7,042 nt of DNA from Spirochaetales bacterium UBA4629 (GTDB taxonomy: Bacteria; Spirochaetota; Spirochaetia; Sphaerochaetales; Sphaerochaetaceae). This document shows positions 5,777 through 7,042 of this stretch, in pieces; within the stretch, counting starts at the first letter, position 1, and the number at the start of each line of letters is the position of its first letter. The stretch lies in assembly GCA_002406055.1 (NCBI GenBank), contig DHMZ01000066.1, positions 1-7,042 of the forward strand. The letters are read 5' to 3'. The notes below the pieces were generated by a model. That model did not search any database. It saw only the letters and a list, made by a program, of their open reading frames with translations, and had not been told where the DNA came from. The translations under genes and the position numbers were made by a program.

Positions 5777-7014
5777 GTGTGACTTTTACAAAAGAGATGA
5801 AGAAGGATTATACAATCGTTGCTCCTAACATGTCTCCAATACATTTTGCTCTCTTTGAAAAGGTTTTGATTAATAATGGCTACAAAGCATTAGTCTTAAA
5901 TAATGAAGATCCCTCAATTATTCAAAAGGGACTTAAGTATGTTCATAACGACATGTGCTATCCGGCACTTCTTGTTATAGGACAAATGATTGATGCTATA
6001 GAGAGAGGCCTTGTTGATAGTCATAAATGTGCTTTGGCTATTACTCAAACAGGTGGAGGCTGTAGAGCATCTAACTACTACTTTTTGCTTATTAAGGCAC
6101 TTGAAAGAGCTGGCCTTGATTACATTCCTGTAATATCTCTAAACCTTGCAGGAATGAATAAAAATCCTGGCTTTAAGATTACTCTTACTATGGTCTTACA
6201 AGCAGTTTCAGCACTTCTTTATGGTGATGAAATAATGTACTTACGTAATCAAGTAAAGCCATATGAGGTTAATGAAGGAGAAACAGATAGTCTTGTAAAG
6301 AGATGGGTCGAGGACTTATCTCAGCGTTATAAGGACAATAGAGGCTATTTCTGGTCAAATATAACAAAGAATCTAAATAAGATTTCAGATGATTTTGCTT
6401 CCATTGCTGTAAAGAGAGAGAAAAAGGTTAAGGTTGGAATTGTTGGCGAGATATATATGAAATACTCACGTTTTGGTAACTCTAATCTTCAAGCATTTTT
6501 AGAGCATGAGGGATGTGAAGTTATGCTTCCTCCTCTTTTAGGTTTCTTTTTATATGGAGTCTCTAACGCAATAAAAGACAACGAGTATTATGGAACAAAG
6601 CCGATATATTCGAAGGTAGATAAGCATTTTATCCTTCCTTTCTTAGAAAAGAGTGAAAAGTGGCTTAGAAGTGCAATATCACGTCATAAAGAGTTCGTTC
6701 TGCCTTCAGCTCTCAGGGAGTTAGAAGAAAATGTAGATGGTATTATTGATAGAGGATGCAAAATGGGAGAAGGTTGGCTTCTTACTGCAGAAATGGTTGA
6801 GTTAATTAAAAAAGGCTATTCAAATATTGTATGTACTCAGCCATTTGGCTGTTTACCTAATCACATTGTTGGTAAGGCAATGATTAGACCGTTAAAGGAA
6901 AAATACCCTGATAGTAATATTGTTCCAATTGATTATGATCCATCAGCAACTAGAGTTAACCAAGAAAACAGAATAAAACTAATGTTAGCTGTAGCTCGAG
7001 AACATATTGAGTAA
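5773..7014 (+). CDS. HgdB-like partner of the activase (split C-terminal part of the long activase)
   Basis: A 413-residue soluble protein matching the C-terminal part of the long acyl-CoA dehydratase activase polypeptides and distantly the 2-hydroxyacyl-CoA dehydratase subunits. Recognisable family blocks are FTKEMKK and PNMSPIHFALFE (5-30), HNDMCYP with C62, QTGGGCRASNYY with C97 (about 91-102), GCKMGEGWLLTAEM with C329, CTQPFGCLPNH with C354 and C360, and DYDPSATRVNQENRIKLML at the C-terminus. The conserved cysteines are candidate ligands for an iron-sulfur cluster that would receive electrons from the upstream activase; this is inference. There is no signal peptide or membrane segment. 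The gene starts with ATGA overlap to the double activase and a strong AAGGAG, so the two should be made in matched amounts and probably form one complex. The stop TAA is at 7012-7014, and the 28 bases after it show no terminator or further gene. Family membership is firm; the reaction is not known. Confidence 0.92.
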   Translation: MSVTFTKEMKKDYTIVAPNMSPIHFALFEKVLINNGYKALVLNNEDPSIIQKGLKYVHNDMCYPALLVIGQMIDAIERGLVDSHKCALAITQTGGGCRASNYYFLLIKALERAGLDYIPVISLNLAGMNKNPGFKITLTMVLQAVSALLYGDEIMYLRNQVKPYEVNEGETDSLVKRWVEDLSQRYKDNRGYFWSNITKNLNKISDDFASIAVKREKKVKVGIVGEIYMKYSRFGNSNLQAFLEHEGCEVMLPPLLGFFLYGVSNAIKDNEYYGTKPIYSKVDKHFILPFLEKSEKWLRSAISRHKEFVLPSALRELEENVDGIIDRGCKMGEGWLLTAEMVELIKKGYSNIVCTQPFGCLPNHIVGKAMIRPLKEKYPDSNIVPIDYDPSATRVNQENRIKLMLAVAREHIE

Positions 7015-7042
7015 AGATAACAGAATAAACGCATGAAATAAT

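Noticed and set aside
5755..5780. Programmed -1 frameshift joining the 968- and 413-residue frames
   Set aside because: There is no slippery heptamer near the TGA; the in-frame ATG with a well-spaced AAGGAG explains the arrangement better as coupled re-initiation.
7015..7042. Possible new start codon at 7033 after the last gene
   Set aside because: The frame is ATG AAA TAA and ends at once; the 28 bases show no ribosome binding site or terminator.

Overview
The window is AT-rich DNA with compact, mostly bacterial-style gene packing: five protein genes, one tRNA and short intergenic gaps. TGA, TAA and normal ATG starts are used, so the standard bacterial code fits. The main locus encodes an oxygen-sensitive iron-sulfur activase of the 2-hydroxyacyl-CoA dehydratase type. 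Together with the base composition this suggests a strictly anaerobic, low-GC bacterium (Firmicutes-like, or another fermentative lineage such as spirochaetes). The sequence alone does not settle the phylum.

Layout. On the minus strand, from the left edge: the 5' part of an unrecognised protein gene (1-584, running off the window), a tRNA-Arg with the uncommon anticodon GCG (697-770) followed by a clear rho-independent terminator, and a complete OPT-family oligopeptide transporter (2427 down to 838). A 74-bp divergent promoter region (2428-2501) separates these from the plus-strand genes: a small acidic protein of unknown function (2502-2777), a 968-residue double activase (2870-5776) and a 413-residue partner (5773-7014).

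The last two genes overlap by four bases (ATGA) and are almost certainly translationally coupled. Laid end to end (about 1380 residues) they match the layout of the single long 'acyl-CoA dehydratase activase' polypeptide found in many anaerobes: two BadF/HgdC-type ATPase domains, a Cys-rich linker, a DUF2229-type region and an HgdB-like C-terminal part. Here the polypeptide is split between the DUF2229-type region and the C-terminal part. Both ATPase domains keep the two cysteines, spaced 39 residues apart, that hold the bridging [4Fe-4S] cluster in HgdC. No conventional dehydratase subunit pair is visible, so the substrate is unknown and the pair may act as a self-contained ATP-driven electron-transfer system.

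The transporter imports peptides or related compounds and could feed an amino-acid-fermenting metabolism, but it is divergently transcribed and no functional tie to the activase pair can be shown from this window.
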